Shown here piece after piece: positions 50,182 through 59,937 of a stretch of 64,000 bases of DNA. The stretch comes from Bradyrhizobium liaoningense (GTDB taxonomy: Bacteria > Pseudomonadota > Alphaproteobacteria > Rhizobiales > Xanthobacteraceae), in assembly GCF_018130955.1 (NCBI RefSeq), contig NZ_JAFCJM010000026.1:31652-95651 (forward strand), read 5' to 3'. Position 1 is the stretch's first letter. Every line of letters begins with the position of its first letter. The notes below the pieces were generated by a model that made no database searches, was not told the DNA's origin, and saw only the letters and a program-made list of their open reading frames with translations. A program made the position numbers and the translations under genes.

Positions 50182-50595
50182 CTAGGCGAGCGCTATGCCG
50201 AAATCGGCTGGGTTGGGCTCCTTGCCGTCCTTTGGAACCAAGAAGCGCTCCAACCCACCCGGCACGAAGCTGACGAGCAGAGTCGCCTGGTCGCCGACCA
50301 CCTCGATCGTATGCGGCACACCGCGGGGAAGAGCCGCGTAGGCGCCCGGCCCGACCTCGACGCGGGTATCGCCGACCCGCGCGATGAGCTGCCCCTGAAT
50401 CACGAAGACTAGCTCGTCCTCGCGCGAGTGAGTGTGCAGCGGCGGCTCCTCGCCGGCTCGGACGTTCCACAGGACAGCGCCATAGTCGCCTCCGGATTGG
50501 CCGCTCTCCACTTTCAACTCAATGGTTGAGCCTTTGCTCAAAGTCACCGTCTGACCGCCCTTGGGCGCCGTGAGAACTGGCTTCTGGACTGGCAT
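50182..50595 (-). CDS. Cupin-domain protein, intact paralog
   Basis: 137 residues. Start MPVQKPVLTAPKGGQTVTLS with AGGAGG 6 bases upstream. EEPPLHTHSREDELVFVIQG carries the first metal ligands, and GVPHTIEVVGDQATLLVSFV the last His. It is the intact relative of the frameshifted gene at 7012-7424, very similar over its whole length. Small metal-dependent cupin of unknown reaction in the cytoplasm. It precedes R1 copy E and RidA on the same strand, with about 215 bp between it and RidA. Confidence 0.88.
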   Translation of the reverse strand: MPVQKPVLTAPKGGQTVTLSKGSTIELKVESGQSGGDYGAVLWNVRAGEEPPLHTHSREDELVFVIQGQLIARVGDTRVEVGPGAYAALPRGVPHTIEVVGDQATLLVSFVPGGLERFLVPKDGKEPNPADFGIALA

Positions 50596-51067
50596 TTCTA
50601 ACCTCCTGTTGTCGACTGTCGATTGTCGCGCTTGCCTCATGGCCCAGCCCGACCGAACCGCCCGATGCTGTGTGCCACAGCACAGCGGCCTTAATTGCAT
50701 ACTGCGAATTGGGTGGAGGATGCCGCCGCCGCCCGAGAAAGGGAAATGCCGTGTGACTATCTATCCGATAACCATTTATCATGGACCCCAATTCGGGCGG
50801 CGATTGCGTCGCGCGGCCGTTGCCTGCTGCGGTTGCCCTGGCCACTTCGCCGTATCTTCAATCCGAGTTCTCTTCATTGCCCTCAGATTCCGCCGGGATG
50901 TAGGTGCACGGCAATGACGCATGCGATCGAGGGATAGAGCACACAACTCCTGAGGGAAGGGGCTGCTTCTGATGCTGTGGACGGCTCCTCCACCGGCACG
51001 AGAGTGCCAAGGAGTGGGCGCCGTTTGAGGCTCCCACGATTCGGAGTAGCAAGCTAGGCAGTCAATT
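50596..51067. other. Intergenic, nothing recognised
   Basis: Open frames on both strands but no family resemblance. The right edge is where the IS110 transposase begins. Confidence 0.4.
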
Positions 51068-52060
51068 TCCACGATCGGCCTGGATATCGCGAAGTCGGTC
51101 TTTCAGGTGCATGGCGTTGATGCCGCCGGCCAGGTGGTCGTACGCGTCAGTTGCGGCGCCGGCACGTCCTGGCGTTTTTCCAGAAGCTGCCGCCATGCCT
51201 GGTGGGGATCGAGGCCTGCGCCTCATCGCGCCATTGGTCCCGTGAGCTAGAGACATTGGGGCATACGGTGCGGTTGATGCCTCCGGCCTATGTGAAGCCC
51301 TACGTCAAGCGGCAAAAGAACGACAGCACCGACGCGGAGGCGATTTGCGAGGCGGCCACGAGACCCAACATGCGGTTCGTGCCGACCAAGACGGTCGAGC
51401 AACAGAGCTGTCTGATGCTTCGTCGAGCGCGCCATCTCCTCATCCGCCAGCGGACTGCTGTGATCAATTCAATCCGCGCCTATCTGCCGAGTTCAGGATT
51501 GTGGCCCCAGTCGGGCGCAGGGGTGTCGAGCAACTGCTGGAAGTCGTCGCCGATCCAGCTGAACGCCGGATCCCAGAGGTGGCCCGCGCGTGTCTTGCGG
51601 CTCTCGGCTGCCATTTGCGGGTTCTGAAGGCCCACATCCTGGAGTTCGACCGACGCATCAACGCCTGGCATCGATCACATGCGACGAGCAAACGGCTGGA
51701 CGCTGTCCCCGGCGTCGGGCCGGCGCTGGCCAAGCGCTAGTCACGAGCGTTGCCGATACCAACGCCTTCCGATCGGGGCGGGACTTCGCGGCCTGGGTTG
51801 GACTCGTACCGAAGCAGAACTCCAGCGGAGGCAAGGACAAGCTTGGCAGTATCAGAAAGCAAGGCGATCGCTATTTGCGCAGCCTGTTCACGGCTGGCGC
51901 GCTCGCCGTGATCCGCTATGTCAAGATCCATGGCACGGGGCATCGGCCTTGGCTTACGGGACTGCTGGCGCGCCGGCCCACCATCGCGCCGGACATCCGG
52001 TGTGACGTAACGGTTGGGAGGGCGAACAGCACGTAATGCAGCGCCGGTCGATCCGGCGAT
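51068..52060 (+). mobile_element. IS110-family transposase remnant
   Basis: An almost full-length DEDD transposase broken by about three frameshifts: TIGLDIAKSVFQVHGVDAAG, then RRRHVLAFFQKLPPCLVGIE, PPAYVKPYVKRQKNDSTDAE, RHLLIRQRTAVINSIRAYL, then GRRGVEQLLEVVADPAERRI, ILEFDRRINAWHRSHATSKR, LDAVPGVGPALAKR and, after a stop, SGRDFAAWVGLVPKQNSSGG and RYLRSLFTAGALAVIRYVKI. The first Asp (GLDIAKS) is present; the start codon is lost. Bases 52060-52330 look like the usual 3' flank of such elements but carry no gene. Confidence 0.85.
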
Positions 52061-52461
52061 CAGGACACCCCACATGGGCCATGGCATCATCGAATGCGTG
52101 CTTTTGACCGGGACCTGATCCGCGGAGGGCATTATGGCCAGCGGTCACGTGAGCCGCGCTAACAGGCCGAACACATGGCTGCTCCGACCAATGCTGCGAC
52201 GTGAAGATTATTCTTGCCAACCTGGAGCCGTCCACACACGGCCGTGGGCTGAACAATGAACGAGCCGTCACCACATCCGCTATCTGCGGAAGACCGGACG
52301 TCGTACGATGCTGCGCTGACCACCCGCTATTGCCCCACCGACCGATGGGATGTCACCTGTGACACCCGGCCCCCGAAGGCAAAGCTGCAGCTTTGACCGT
52401 GGCTGTGTGAAAACATATTGCGGCTGTTATGATTCTCCCGTGATTCTGGGGGGGGGGAATC

Positions 52462-52896
52462 GATGCGGCGCTTCGTTGAAGAGGCGGATCGTGGGCAGCG
52501 GACGCTGTTGCCAGAAGGTCTCGATGACTTCATTGACGAGAGCACCCCTGTTCGCGTGATCGATATATTTGTCGATGCGGTTTGGCTGAGATGGGCTTTG
52601 AGGGTGTAGAGCCGGCGGCCACCGGTCGACCGTCATACCATCCCTCGGTGCTGCTTAAGCTTTACATTTACGGCGATCTGAACCGGGTGCAGTCGAGCCG
52701 GCGGCTGGAACGAGAGGCCGGGCGGAATGTCGAGGTGATGTGGCTGCTGGGTCGGCTCGCTCCCGATCACAAGGCGATTGCAGACTTGCGCAAGGACAAC
52801 GGCCTAGCACTGCGCAGGTCTGTGCGCGCTTCGTCGAGCTCTGCCGAGAGATGGGTCTGCTGGCGACGGCGTGTCCCAGTCGGCGGCATTAACTAA
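52462..52896 (+). mobile_element. IS1182-family transposase N-terminal fragment
   Basis: MRRFVEEADRGQRTLLPEGL, DDFIDESTPVRVIDIFVDA, then a frameshift, RWALRV-stop in one frame but EMGFEGVEPAATGRPSYHPS in the other, VLLKLYIYGDLNRVQSSRRL and EREAGRNVEVMWLLGRLAPD, ending DNGLALRR. This is the N-terminal third of an IS1182-type transposase; it is truncated on the right. It may belong with the C-terminal fragment at 47694 (same subgroup by eye). A run of nine G at about 52449 lies just before. Confidence 0.8.
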
Positions 52897-53084
52897 CGGC
52901 CTGCAGCCTCACAGCCAAAAAGAATCCTTCTAAGCTGGAACGATTCTAAGCCGCTTCGCATCGCGGTGCGCAAGTCCGCCTCGGCGATTCGCCCTCCACG
53001 GCGATCCTCTTGCTCGGCTGCGCGCGGCTCGCCGCCAACAAGAGACGAAAGTCGGGCACTCCGACAGGTCTGGTTTTGGGGAGG

Positions 53085-53282
53085 TGGTCGGCTTTAAGGG
53101 CGAGCGCCATAGACCTTCGTATCGTTCCATGCCCACTTTGGATGCCCGACGATTGCCTACGTTCAATTGAACCGCTGATCGCGATCGTCTTAGGCTGCAT
53201 GCGGTGGAAAATCGCACGGGCTCATGAAGTGCGACGGCGAAAAAAGGACGATCGACGGACCGCTCAAAGCTCGCTCCCTTAG
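53085..53282 (+). repeat. Upstream block shared with 7855-8050; possible 46-aa ORF
   Basis: Homologous to the block before the small CxxC gene at 8059. Here an ATG at 53142 opens MPDDCLRSIEPLIAIVLGCM then RWKIARAHEVRRRKKDDRRT and AQSSLP: a hydrophobic helix followed by a very basic tail. In the 8 kb copy this frame is broken. It may be a small real gene or a remnant. Confidence 0.45.
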
Positions 53283-53326
53283 GTTGCCTTCCGGTGGAAT
53301 ACGCCCCCTTCCGTCGGAAGGTCTAA

Positions 53327-53365
53327 GGGCGGTGAAGTCCCCCAGCTTCACCGCCCGCTTTTTCA
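53327..53365 (+). terminator. Strong rho-independent terminator
   Basis: GGGCGGTGAAG, loop TCCCCCAG, CTTCACCGCCC, then GCTTTTTC. An 11-bp perfect stem with a T tract, the best terminator in the window. It lies between the small ORF at 53142 and the damaged CxxC gene, in a segment that is absent from the otherwise matching 8 kb copy. Confidence 0.85.
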
Positions 53366-53395
53366 CTTGATCGAAAATACCAAGAGGAAACTACA

Positions 53396-53540
53396 ATGCC
53401 CAACTACTCCCAAAGTGGCAGACCCGCGTGATGCGCAGTTTGTGATGGCAAGTTTGGTCTCGTCCGGCACTACTCGTGGCGAACGCCCGCTTTGCTGCAA
53501 GAAGTGCGTCGATCGCTTCAGAACTCGCAAGGAGAGTGAT
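53396..53540 (+). pseudogene. Small CxxC protein, damaged duplicate
   Basis: MPNYSQSGRPA then TGA, then CAVCDGKFGLVRHYSWRTPA in frame, then a shift into KKCVDRF. The intact gene at 8059 has CGA (Arg) where this copy has TGA, and lacks the extra bases in the Pro-Leu-Cys region. One nonsense change and one frameshift make it a pseudogene. AAGAGGAAAC precedes the ATG as in the intact copy. Confidence 0.8.
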
Positions 53541-53652
53541 CGCATCGGCGCAGTGACACGAATGACCCAACCCGGAAATACGCGGCACTGCTGTGATTTG
53601 AAAAAATTGCAACGCGAGTTCGCAGAATTCTTCAGCTATCACAGGAGCAACC

Positions 53653-54708
53653 TTGAATATTGCTCTAATATCTCAGTTGGTAGCGGCCGCCCTCGTCGCG
53701 TTGTGTGTGGCATACAACTTGTTTCATTACGTACTTTTTCTTTTGGTGACCCGACCAAAGGACGCGAGCAAGATCGGCCACCAGCTGAATGAATTCGAGC
53801 AGCGCCAACTGATTGAGTGGACACCAAAGCCGAACGACTTTCTCAAGCATGACGACGAAAAGCGCACATATGATGACGTGTTCGGCACGTATCGCGACGA
53901 GCAATCGAACTACAGCACGTGTGTGTTTCCCCGATTAGCATTTTCGCACCCTTACGAGGCCGAACGTGCACTTTTGAAGCCAAAAGACGGGATGCGATTC
54001 CTGGATCTCGGATGCGGCTCCGGCGCGGCAGCCGAATACCTCGCCAGGCGGAGCAATATCGAAATTGTGTGCGTGACCAATTCATCTGTGCAGGCGGAGA
54101 TCTGCCGGCGGAAATTTGCGAGACTTGGCGGGCGTGGACAGGTGATAGTCGTCGATTTTGACAGCCTCGATCTCCCGAATGAACATTTTGATGCCATCTA
54201 TGCGCTCGAGTCGATTGGCTACACCAAAGACCTGGACGCGTGGCTAGCTAGATGCTGGCGGATGCTCAAGCCGGGAGGACGGTTGCTGATCCGTTCGCCG
54301 GGGTCGCTGGATCATTGTCGCCGTACCAAGGATTACCTGAGTGTCACCGCCTTCTTCGAGAATTGGCGCTACAATTTTGTCGGAGCCAATCTTCTCGTCT
54401 ACAAGATGCGCCGACTTGGCTTCAGTCCAATCCACTATCGGCGACTACCATTCTTGGCCTGGGGAGTAACCTGGAACTTCATTCAACACATGCTCTTGTG
54501 GAAGTACCGGCTAAAGATGCGCACATTCGTGGAACTGGAGCGAATCATTTGGCGCACGTCGAAGGTGTTTGTGTTTGGCAACCCGTACAACACGGTGCTG
54601 GCCACCAAACCCAAGGCACCATCTTGCTCCCAAACTCACACATCGGAAGCAGTGGCTGGCGTTGCCGAGATTGATCACGAGGTCCGCGCATCAATACCAG
54701 TCTCATGA
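53653..54708 (+). CDS. Membrane-anchored SAM-dependent methyltransferase
   Basis: 351 residues starting at TTG 53653 with AGGAG 5 bases upstream. One N-terminal hydrophobic segment (VAAALVALCVAYNLFHYVLF) then a class I methyltransferase: LDLGCGSGAAAEYLARRSN (SAM-binding motif I), DFDSLDLPNEHFDAIYALES, WRMLKPGGRLLIRSPGSLDH. The organisation and the later Trp/Tyr-rich part (LAWGVTWNFIQHMLLWKYRL) fit methyltransferases acting on sterols, lipids or other hydrophobic substrates, but no more can be said. Isolated on the plus strand. Confidence 0.82.
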   Translation: MNIALISQLVAAALVALCVAYNLFHYVLFLLVTRPKDASKIGHQLNEFEQRQLIEWTPKPNDFLKHDDEKRTYDDVFGTYRDEQSNYSTCVFPRLAFSHPYEAERALLKPKDGMRFLDLGCGSGAAAEYLARRSNIEIVCVTNSSVQAEICRRKFARLGGRGQVIVVDFDSLDLPNEHFDAIYALESIGYTKDLDAWLARCWRMLKPGGRLLIRSPGSLDHCRRTKDYLSVTAFFENWRYNFVGANLLVYKMRRLGFSPIHYRRLPFLAWGVTWNFIQHMLLWKYRLKMRTFVELERIIWRTSKVFVFGNPYNTVLATKPKAPSCSQTHTSEAVAGVAEIDHEVRASIPVS

Positions 54709-55130
54709 TAATCGCGGTGTTCCGCGTGTATCTGCGATCCTCCTGGCCGGCAAGCGGATCGAAGACGAACAGGCCCGAACTTGGGCCAAAGCAGCCGGAG
54801 CGATGAACGACTGCCATCCGACAGACGAGGTGCGCGCATTCATGATACGAGCACAGCCGATCGCCACCCAAACGCCGGCTTCGGGCGTCCGGCCACGGCT
54901 GCGCGGGGTTCTGGCGGCAGCTGGTGGCCCATCGAACCGGTGCCGCCGCCGACAGTGCAGATAGCGCGCCTCGCTTGAGACAGCCTCGCTGCCGAACTAT
55001 CGTCTCCCTTGAGGGAATCCTTGCCCCATCGTACTGGCAATTGCCCTTGCGTGACGCAATCGTAGGGGCCGGCATCCGGGAATGTCGGTTGTGATGCCTC
55101 GGATGGTGCCTCGCTCGTCTCTGCTCCGAA
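54709..55130. other. Intergenic, nothing recognised
   Basis: No family resemblance in any frame. CTTGAGGGAATCCTTGCCCC near 55010 may be a control site, but I cannot assign it. Confidence 0.4.
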
Positions 55131-56624
55131 ATGGGGACGGTCCCGATGGTCGTTACCGCAACATACAATCCGTATCTCGTTGCCCTGTCCATCCTGGTCG
55201 CTGGCTTCGCGTCTTACACGGCCCTGGATCTCGGCGGACGCGTGGCGCTGGCCCAAGGACCCACGCACCGCATCTGGTTGGTTGGTGCCGCGCTCACCAT
55301 GGGAGGCGGCATATGGTCGATGCACTTCGTCGCCATGCTCGCCTTCATGCTGCCGATGCCGGTGTCCTACGATCTCGGCTTGACTTTCCTTTCCCTCGTG
55401 CTGGCGATCCTGGGCACGAGCGGCAGCTTCTACTTCATCAGTCGCCCGGGCGGCTTATCCCGCCCCCGCCTCGTCCTCAGCGGCGTCTTCATGGGGTTCG
55501 CCATCCTCGCCATGCACTACACCGGCATGGCGGCCATGCGGGGGCCCGTCGATTTGAGCTACGACCCCCTGTGGGTCGCGCTCTCCGTGATCGTCGCGAT
55601 CGGCGCGGGGACGGCGGCGCTGTGGCTGGCGTTCGGAACCAAGGACCCTGGGCAGAAGCTCGCCGCCGCCATCGTCCTGGGCTTCGCCATTTCCGGCATG
55701 CACTACACCGGGATGCGGGCGGCCATCTGTACCGCTCCCGCCACGACGGAGGTCGCCCAGGAGGTCACGACCCTCGATCGGACCCCCCTGGCGCTGGCGA
55801 TCGCCGGTTTCGTGCTCGCCGATCTAGCCGCCCTGTTCGCCTCCGTGCTCAAGCGCAAGCGCGCCGACGAGGCCTTGCGTCAGACGCAGGCGGATCTTGC
55901 CCACATCCAACGGGTCACTGCCATGGGAGAGCTGGCGGCCTCGATTACACATGAAGTCATGCAGCCGCTCGGGGCGGGAGTGAACAATGCCGGGGCGGCC
56001 TTGCGCTTTCTGAATGCCCAGCCCCCACATCTGGACGAGGTCCGGGAGGCGCTTGGTTGTGCCATCAATGACGGAATGCGTGCGGCCGAGATCATCGGCC
56101 GCATCCGTACCCTCATGAAGAAGCAGCCCCCGCGGAAGGATGCCTTGGAGGTCAACGAAGCGATCGTTGAGGTCATTGCCCTGACCCGTGGCGAAGTAAT
56201 GAAGAACAATGTCTCGGTGCAGACGCAACTCGCGGAGGGCTTGCCGCTCATTCAAGGAGATCGAGTCCAACTGCAGCAAGTGATCCTTAACTTGATCATC
56301 AACGCCGTCCAAGCGATGAGCGGTGTCAGCGAAGGGTCGCGCGGGTTGCTGATCGGCACTGGGAAAGATGCATCGGGCGGAGTGATCGTCGCCGTGCAGG
56401 ATTCTGGCCCGGGACTGAACCCGGAGAGTTTTGAACGCCTGTTCGACTCATTCTACACCACCAAGCCCGGCGGCATGGGCATGGGGCTGTCGATCTGCCG
56501 TTCGATTGTCGAAGCTCACGGCGGACGCATATGGGCCACCCCGAACGCCGGGCCAGGCGTCACCATGCAATTCACTTTGCCGATCAACGATCATGCCACG
56601 GCATCCGTGCGTCCGGCTGCGTGA
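55131..56624 (+). CDS. MHYT-domain sensor histidine kinase
   Basis: About 497 residues. Seven hydrophobic segments form an MHYT sensor: the motif appears as WSMHFVAMLAF, ILAMHYTGMAAM and SGMHYTGMRAAI, with the metal-binding His/Met/Tyr pattern thought to sense a diatomic gas or redox state via copper. Then comes a coiled linker, HisKA with SITHEVMQPLGAGVNNAGAA (phospho-His) and a HATPase with VQDSGPGLNPESFERLFDSF and GGMGMGLSICRS. The kinase core closely resembles that of the giant sensor at 14-18.8 kb. An ATG at 55146 is the likelier start by alignment with relatives. No response regulator next to it. Confidence 0.9.
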   Translation: MGTVPMVVTATYNPYLVALSILVAGFASYTALDLGGRVALAQGPTHRIWLVGAALTMGGGIWSMHFVAMLAFMLPMPVSYDLGLTFLSLVLAILGTSGSFYFISRPGGLSRPRLVLSGVFMGFAILAMHYTGMAAMRGPVDLSYDPLWVALSVIVAIGAGTAALWLAFGTKDPGQKLAAAIVLGFAISGMHYTGMRAAICTAPATTEVAQEVTTLDRTPLALAIAGFVLADLAALFASVLKRKRADEALRQTQADLAHIQRVTAMGELAASITHEVMQPLGAGVNNAGAALRFLNAQPPHLDEVREALGCAINDGMRAAEIIGRIRTLMKKQPPRKDALEVNEAIVEVIALTRGEVMKNNVSVQTQLAEGLPLIQGDRVQLQQVILNLIINAVQAMSGVSEGSRGLLIGTGKDASGGVIVAVQDSGPGLNPESFERLFDSFYTTKPGGMGMGLSICRSIVEAHGGRIWATPNAGPGVTMQFTLPINDHATASVRPAA

Positions 56625-56750
56625 TCTTCACTACTATTCAGAAATTCTCCCCCGCCGCCGGCGAGATGGCCTACCCGGTGCTGTCTAATAGGCGGAACAT
56701 CGTTGTCATCGCCGATGAGGCACATCGGAGCCGGTATGGTTTCCAAGCAG
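56624..56750 (+). pseudogene. Type I restriction enzyme R subunit (HsdR) fragment
   Basis: IFTTIQKFSPAAGEMAYPVL then SNRRNIVVIADEAHRSRYGF: the helicase DEAH-like motif II region of HsdR (VVxxDEAHRSQYGF). It begins at the very stop codon of the histidine kinase and ends after about 42 residues. No HsdM or HsdS is present. Confidence 0.75.
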
Positions 56751-57859
56751 GCCGGAGTAGCCATTCCGGGAAAACATGCTCGTCGTTGAACGGCCCTTCC
56801 TCGGGCTTTGCTCCGCAAGAAGCAGCAGTTCCCGATGCAGATGTCGCCGATGAACGTCGGGTGCTGAAAAAGATGACCTTGCCGTTTTGATCGACGATCG
56901 AACCGTCACTGTCTTAGTCCACACCTTTCGTCGTTCCAATCTGACGCTACAACGCGCCATCCGTTCGCCCGTACATCCTCATTCTACATGTCCATTCTAC
57001 AGATTCGCTCTGATTCTCCTTCACTTCGGTCCGGTTTCGCTTCGGCTTGCGGGTCCATCGCGTCATTTAGCTGCGCTGCAGAATTTGGTCGCTATCGGTG
57101 CATACCGGACTCTGGCAAGCCGCCCGACCGGCAAATTTATGATGGGAAAAAACACAATAGAATCAATGCAAACCAGGATAGCTACCTCAGTTCAAGCCTG
57201 GCTGGCAGCTGACGACTGTCATCCAAAGCAGTGGAGCGAGCCGCACATGGCGGTTACTTCGCTGTGAGCGCGTGTTGACCAATGACAGGTACCGGTGCTT
57301 TCCACATCCCCAAGCCCTAGCGACTTCCCCCAAGTTAGATTCGGCGCGCGAAGGGCAAGCCCGTCGACTTCAAACAGCTTCTCCGGATGGAGCCGGATTC
57401 CGGAACGACCAATCGGCCTGCAAATTTTGACCCCTCATCGGCGCCCAACTTTGGCTCTGACTCAATGTTGATGACGGAGCGAACGCGCCGCCGATACAGG
57501 CTGCAGTCGATCTCATTGATCAGACTCTCGATTTTGAGGAACGTGGTTGCCAACGGAGGCACCAGTTGTCAGGCATTCACAGCAATCTTTTGTCGGGAAG
57601 GCTATCTTGTTGATCTGACTCATTGAATGAATATTCTGCACGACGACACGTCATCAGAATTGCGTCAGAGCCCAACTTTGACCCCGTCGCGCGGCGCGGT
57701 TTGACGGTAGCGGTCGGATGCGTTCTCCCGATCACCACCGGTGCCGGCGGCGTGGTCACCGATTGGAAGGGTGGGCGGCCCAGAATGGCGGCCCCCCTAC
57801 GAGCATTTCGAAGCTCGCGAGCGTCGCTCGAAGCTCACCGGTCATGAGGCAGCCTGATC
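56751..57859. other. Long non-coding or decayed stretch
   Basis: No gene recognised over 1.1 kb. Two related strings, GCGCCCAACTTTGGCTCTGACTC-like (57447) and AGAGCCCAACTTTGACCCCG (57665), together with CAAATTTTGACCCCTC (57420) and a similar CGCATTTTGACCCGGTGC at 48335, may be ends of a lost insertion element. Confidence 0.35.
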
Positions 57860-58077
57860 ATGTACGAACTCGACGAGAAGATTGCGCTCACCTTCAACCC
57901 GCTCGTCAGCGCACAGCGCCCCGTGGCACCGTCGCGATGCTCAACGAGGAGATCGCTAAGCTCGACGAGGTCGAGCGTCCAACCGTACGAGAGGGAAAAC
58001 TGCGCCACGGTATCTTGCGATTGACTGATTTGTGCGGCAAGGCTGCAAAGGGCCGAGAGCGCGTCTGCCAGACCTGA
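57860..58077 (+). pseudogene. Small hypothetical gene, frameshifted
   Basis: MYELDEKIALTFNPLVSAQR starts in one frame; after a one-base shift near 57915-57930 another frame continues GTVAMLNEEIAKLDEVERPT, VREGKLRHGILRLTDLCGKA and stops. The two parts read together as one small helical protein of about 70 residues. Family unknown. Confidence 0.35.
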
Positions 58078-58132
58078 TCACAGTGGGAGTAGCTGGATCT
58101 TGCCTGGTCGACCGCGCTCCGTCGGTTGATGT

Positions 58133-59412
58133 CTAGAATCCCGCGAGGCCCTGGGGGCTGTTGTAGGGGATCGGGTTTCGACCAATCTCCGTCAGTCTGC
58201 CGCTCGTCTTGTTGAGATGGTAGCTGACAAGCACCTGGGCATTTCCAAAGATCTGGTAGAAGTACTGGTCGTCGGGAGTCAACCAGCTGTCGCTGGGTCC
58301 GCTGCTGACGAGCCCGTTCACAGCGCGGAAGGTACCGTCGCCCGGTATAGCGTTGTTGGCCGGGTCCTGGAGAAGGCTCAATCGGCCGTCTACAAGCCGG
58401 TAGGTCGAGACCGTTCCGTAGCCGAAGTTGGTCGCGAGCACCAGCGAGTTGTCAGATGTCACCTGCAGCCAGCAGAGCTCAGATGGCTTCCCGAGCGCGG
58501 TGTCGATCGGGGCCAACGGACCGTCGGTCACGCGACCCTCGCCATTAATGCGGCTCACTAGCACGCCGTCTCCTACCGCGAAACCGTTCAGGAAGGTATC
58601 GCGACTCCGGTTGAGGAAGGCGATGTAGAATGGCCCCGCGCCGCCGGCATTGGCGAAGGAAGCCTCACCGAGTGCGCCGTCGTCGCGCACCGGGAAAATC
58701 ACGAGCCCGTCTGGATCGGGGGCGTTCGCCACGACCAGATTTGGCGACCCGTCCGGATTGACGGCTGGACGAGCGTCGAAAAGAATATCGACCAGCAGGA
58801 AGCGGCCGTCGGGCGACAGGACAGCTTGTGTGGACACCCGATCGGTCTTTGTCGCGGTATTTACCGAAGCGCGCTCCGGGCGCAGCTTCAGCTTGCCGTC
58901 CTCGGCAACCGTGTATGACCGGAGATGGTTGGGGCCGAAGGCATGGAGCACGTATAGAGTTCGACTTTGGGGCGGTAGGCGAGCGACTTCGCCGTTCCGC
59001 TGCGCCCGATTACGGGCTCGCCAGTCGGTTGCCGATCGATCAGTGTCAGCTTGCCGGCTGGACTCACTCGGAAGCTCGTCACGCTGTTGTCGCCGCCGTT
59101 CGTCGTGAACAGCAGGGTGTTGGATTCGGCCAGGATCACGCTGCCAGCGCCCTCGAATGCGTTGGGCGCGCTCATCTGGCCGCTGATCGGCTTGAAGACG
59201 CCCGACCCAGCGCCCCCGGTAGGGATACTCTCGAGTAGTTTGAGTTGCCCATCCGCGTTGCGACCGAAGTGGATGATGCGGTTCTGGGTTTCATTGGTCT
59301 GCACGTAGACATGACCTACAAGCTCCGAAGCGCGTGCTTCTATTTGGAGACTTGCGAACAGAAGCAGCACCAGCGGTATAAGGAAGAGATTCGACGATCG
59401 CGGGCGAGCCAT
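58133..59412 (-). pseudogene. Lactonase-like beta-propeller protein with one frameshift
   Basis: Two overlapping frames encode one exported propeller of about 420 residues. Part 1 (59412-58960): signal peptide MARPRSSNLFLIPLVLLLFA, then LVGHVYVQTNETQNRIIHFG and NTLLFTTNGGDNSVTSFRVS. Part 2 (to 58133): LHAFGPNHLRSYTVAEDGKL, TQAVLSPDGRFLLVDILFDA, LATNFGYGTVSTYRLVDGRL. The frame breaks in a C run (G run at 58969-58972 on the plus strand); five instead of four C would restore YRPQSRTLYVLHAFG. It may be a true mutation, a phase-variable tract or a sequencing error. The family includes 6-phosphogluconolactonase-like proteins. It is the last gene of the msrB-msrA unit. Confidence 0.8.
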
Positions 59413-59422
59413 ATAATTCTCC

Positions 59423-59935
59423 TTAGGCGCTAGTCCTGACTGGCAGCTTCCAATGCGGGCGAACGAAGTGGCAGGTGTAGCCGTTCGGATAGCGTTCCAG
59501 GTAATCCTGGTGCTCGGGCTCGGCCTCCCAGAAATCGCCGGCGGGTGAAAGCTCGGTCACAACCTTGCCTGGCCACAGTCCTGACGCCTCAACGTCGGCG
59601 ATGGTGTCCTCGGCGACGCGGCGCTGCTCCTCGGTCGTGTAGAAAATCGCCGACCTGTAGCTTGTGCCTCGGTCGTTTCCCTGCCGGTTCAAGGTCGTCG
59701 GGTCGTGGATCTGGAAGAAGAACTCGAGCAACTCTCGGAAGCTCGTCTGACTCGGGTCGAACACGATCTCGAGCGCTTCGGCGTGCGTGCCGTGGTCGCG
59801 GTACGTTGCGTTCTTGACGTCGCCACCCGAGTAGCCGACCCGCGTCGAGACGACACCGGGCAGGCGCCTTAGCAGTTGCTGCATTCCCCAGAAGCACCCT
59901 CCTGCCAGGACTGCGCGCTCTGTAGTCGCTGCCAT
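59423..59935 (-). CDS. msrA: Peptide-methionine (S)-S-oxide reductase MsrA
   Basis: 170 residues. AVLAGGCFWGMQQLLRRLPG has the catalytic Cys (GCFWG), GVVSTRVGYSGGDVKNATY and the substrate-pocket residues follow, with EFFFQIHDPTTLNRQGNDRG and YRSAIFYTTEEQRRVAEDTI. It repairs the S-epimer of methionine sulfoxide. There is no signal peptide, so it acts in the cytoplasm. It lies 2 bp after msrB and 10 bp before the propeller gene. No C-terminal recycling cysteines are seen, as in many short MsrA. Confidence 0.95.
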   Translation of the reverse strand: MAATTERAVLAGGCFWGMQQLLRRLPGVVSTRVGYSGGDVKNATYRDHGTHAEALEIVFDPSQTSFRELLEFFFQIHDPTTLNRQGNDRGTSYRSAIFYTTEEQRRVAEDTIADVEASGLWPGKVVTELSPAGDFWEAEPEHQDYLERYPNGYTCHFVRPHWKLPVRTSA

Positions 59936-59937
59936 CG

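Noticed and set aside
57420..57700. IS21-like ends (TTTTGACCCC strings)
   Set aside because: The strings are short, differ from each other and no IstA or IstB sequence lies between them, so I only mention them in the intergenic entry.
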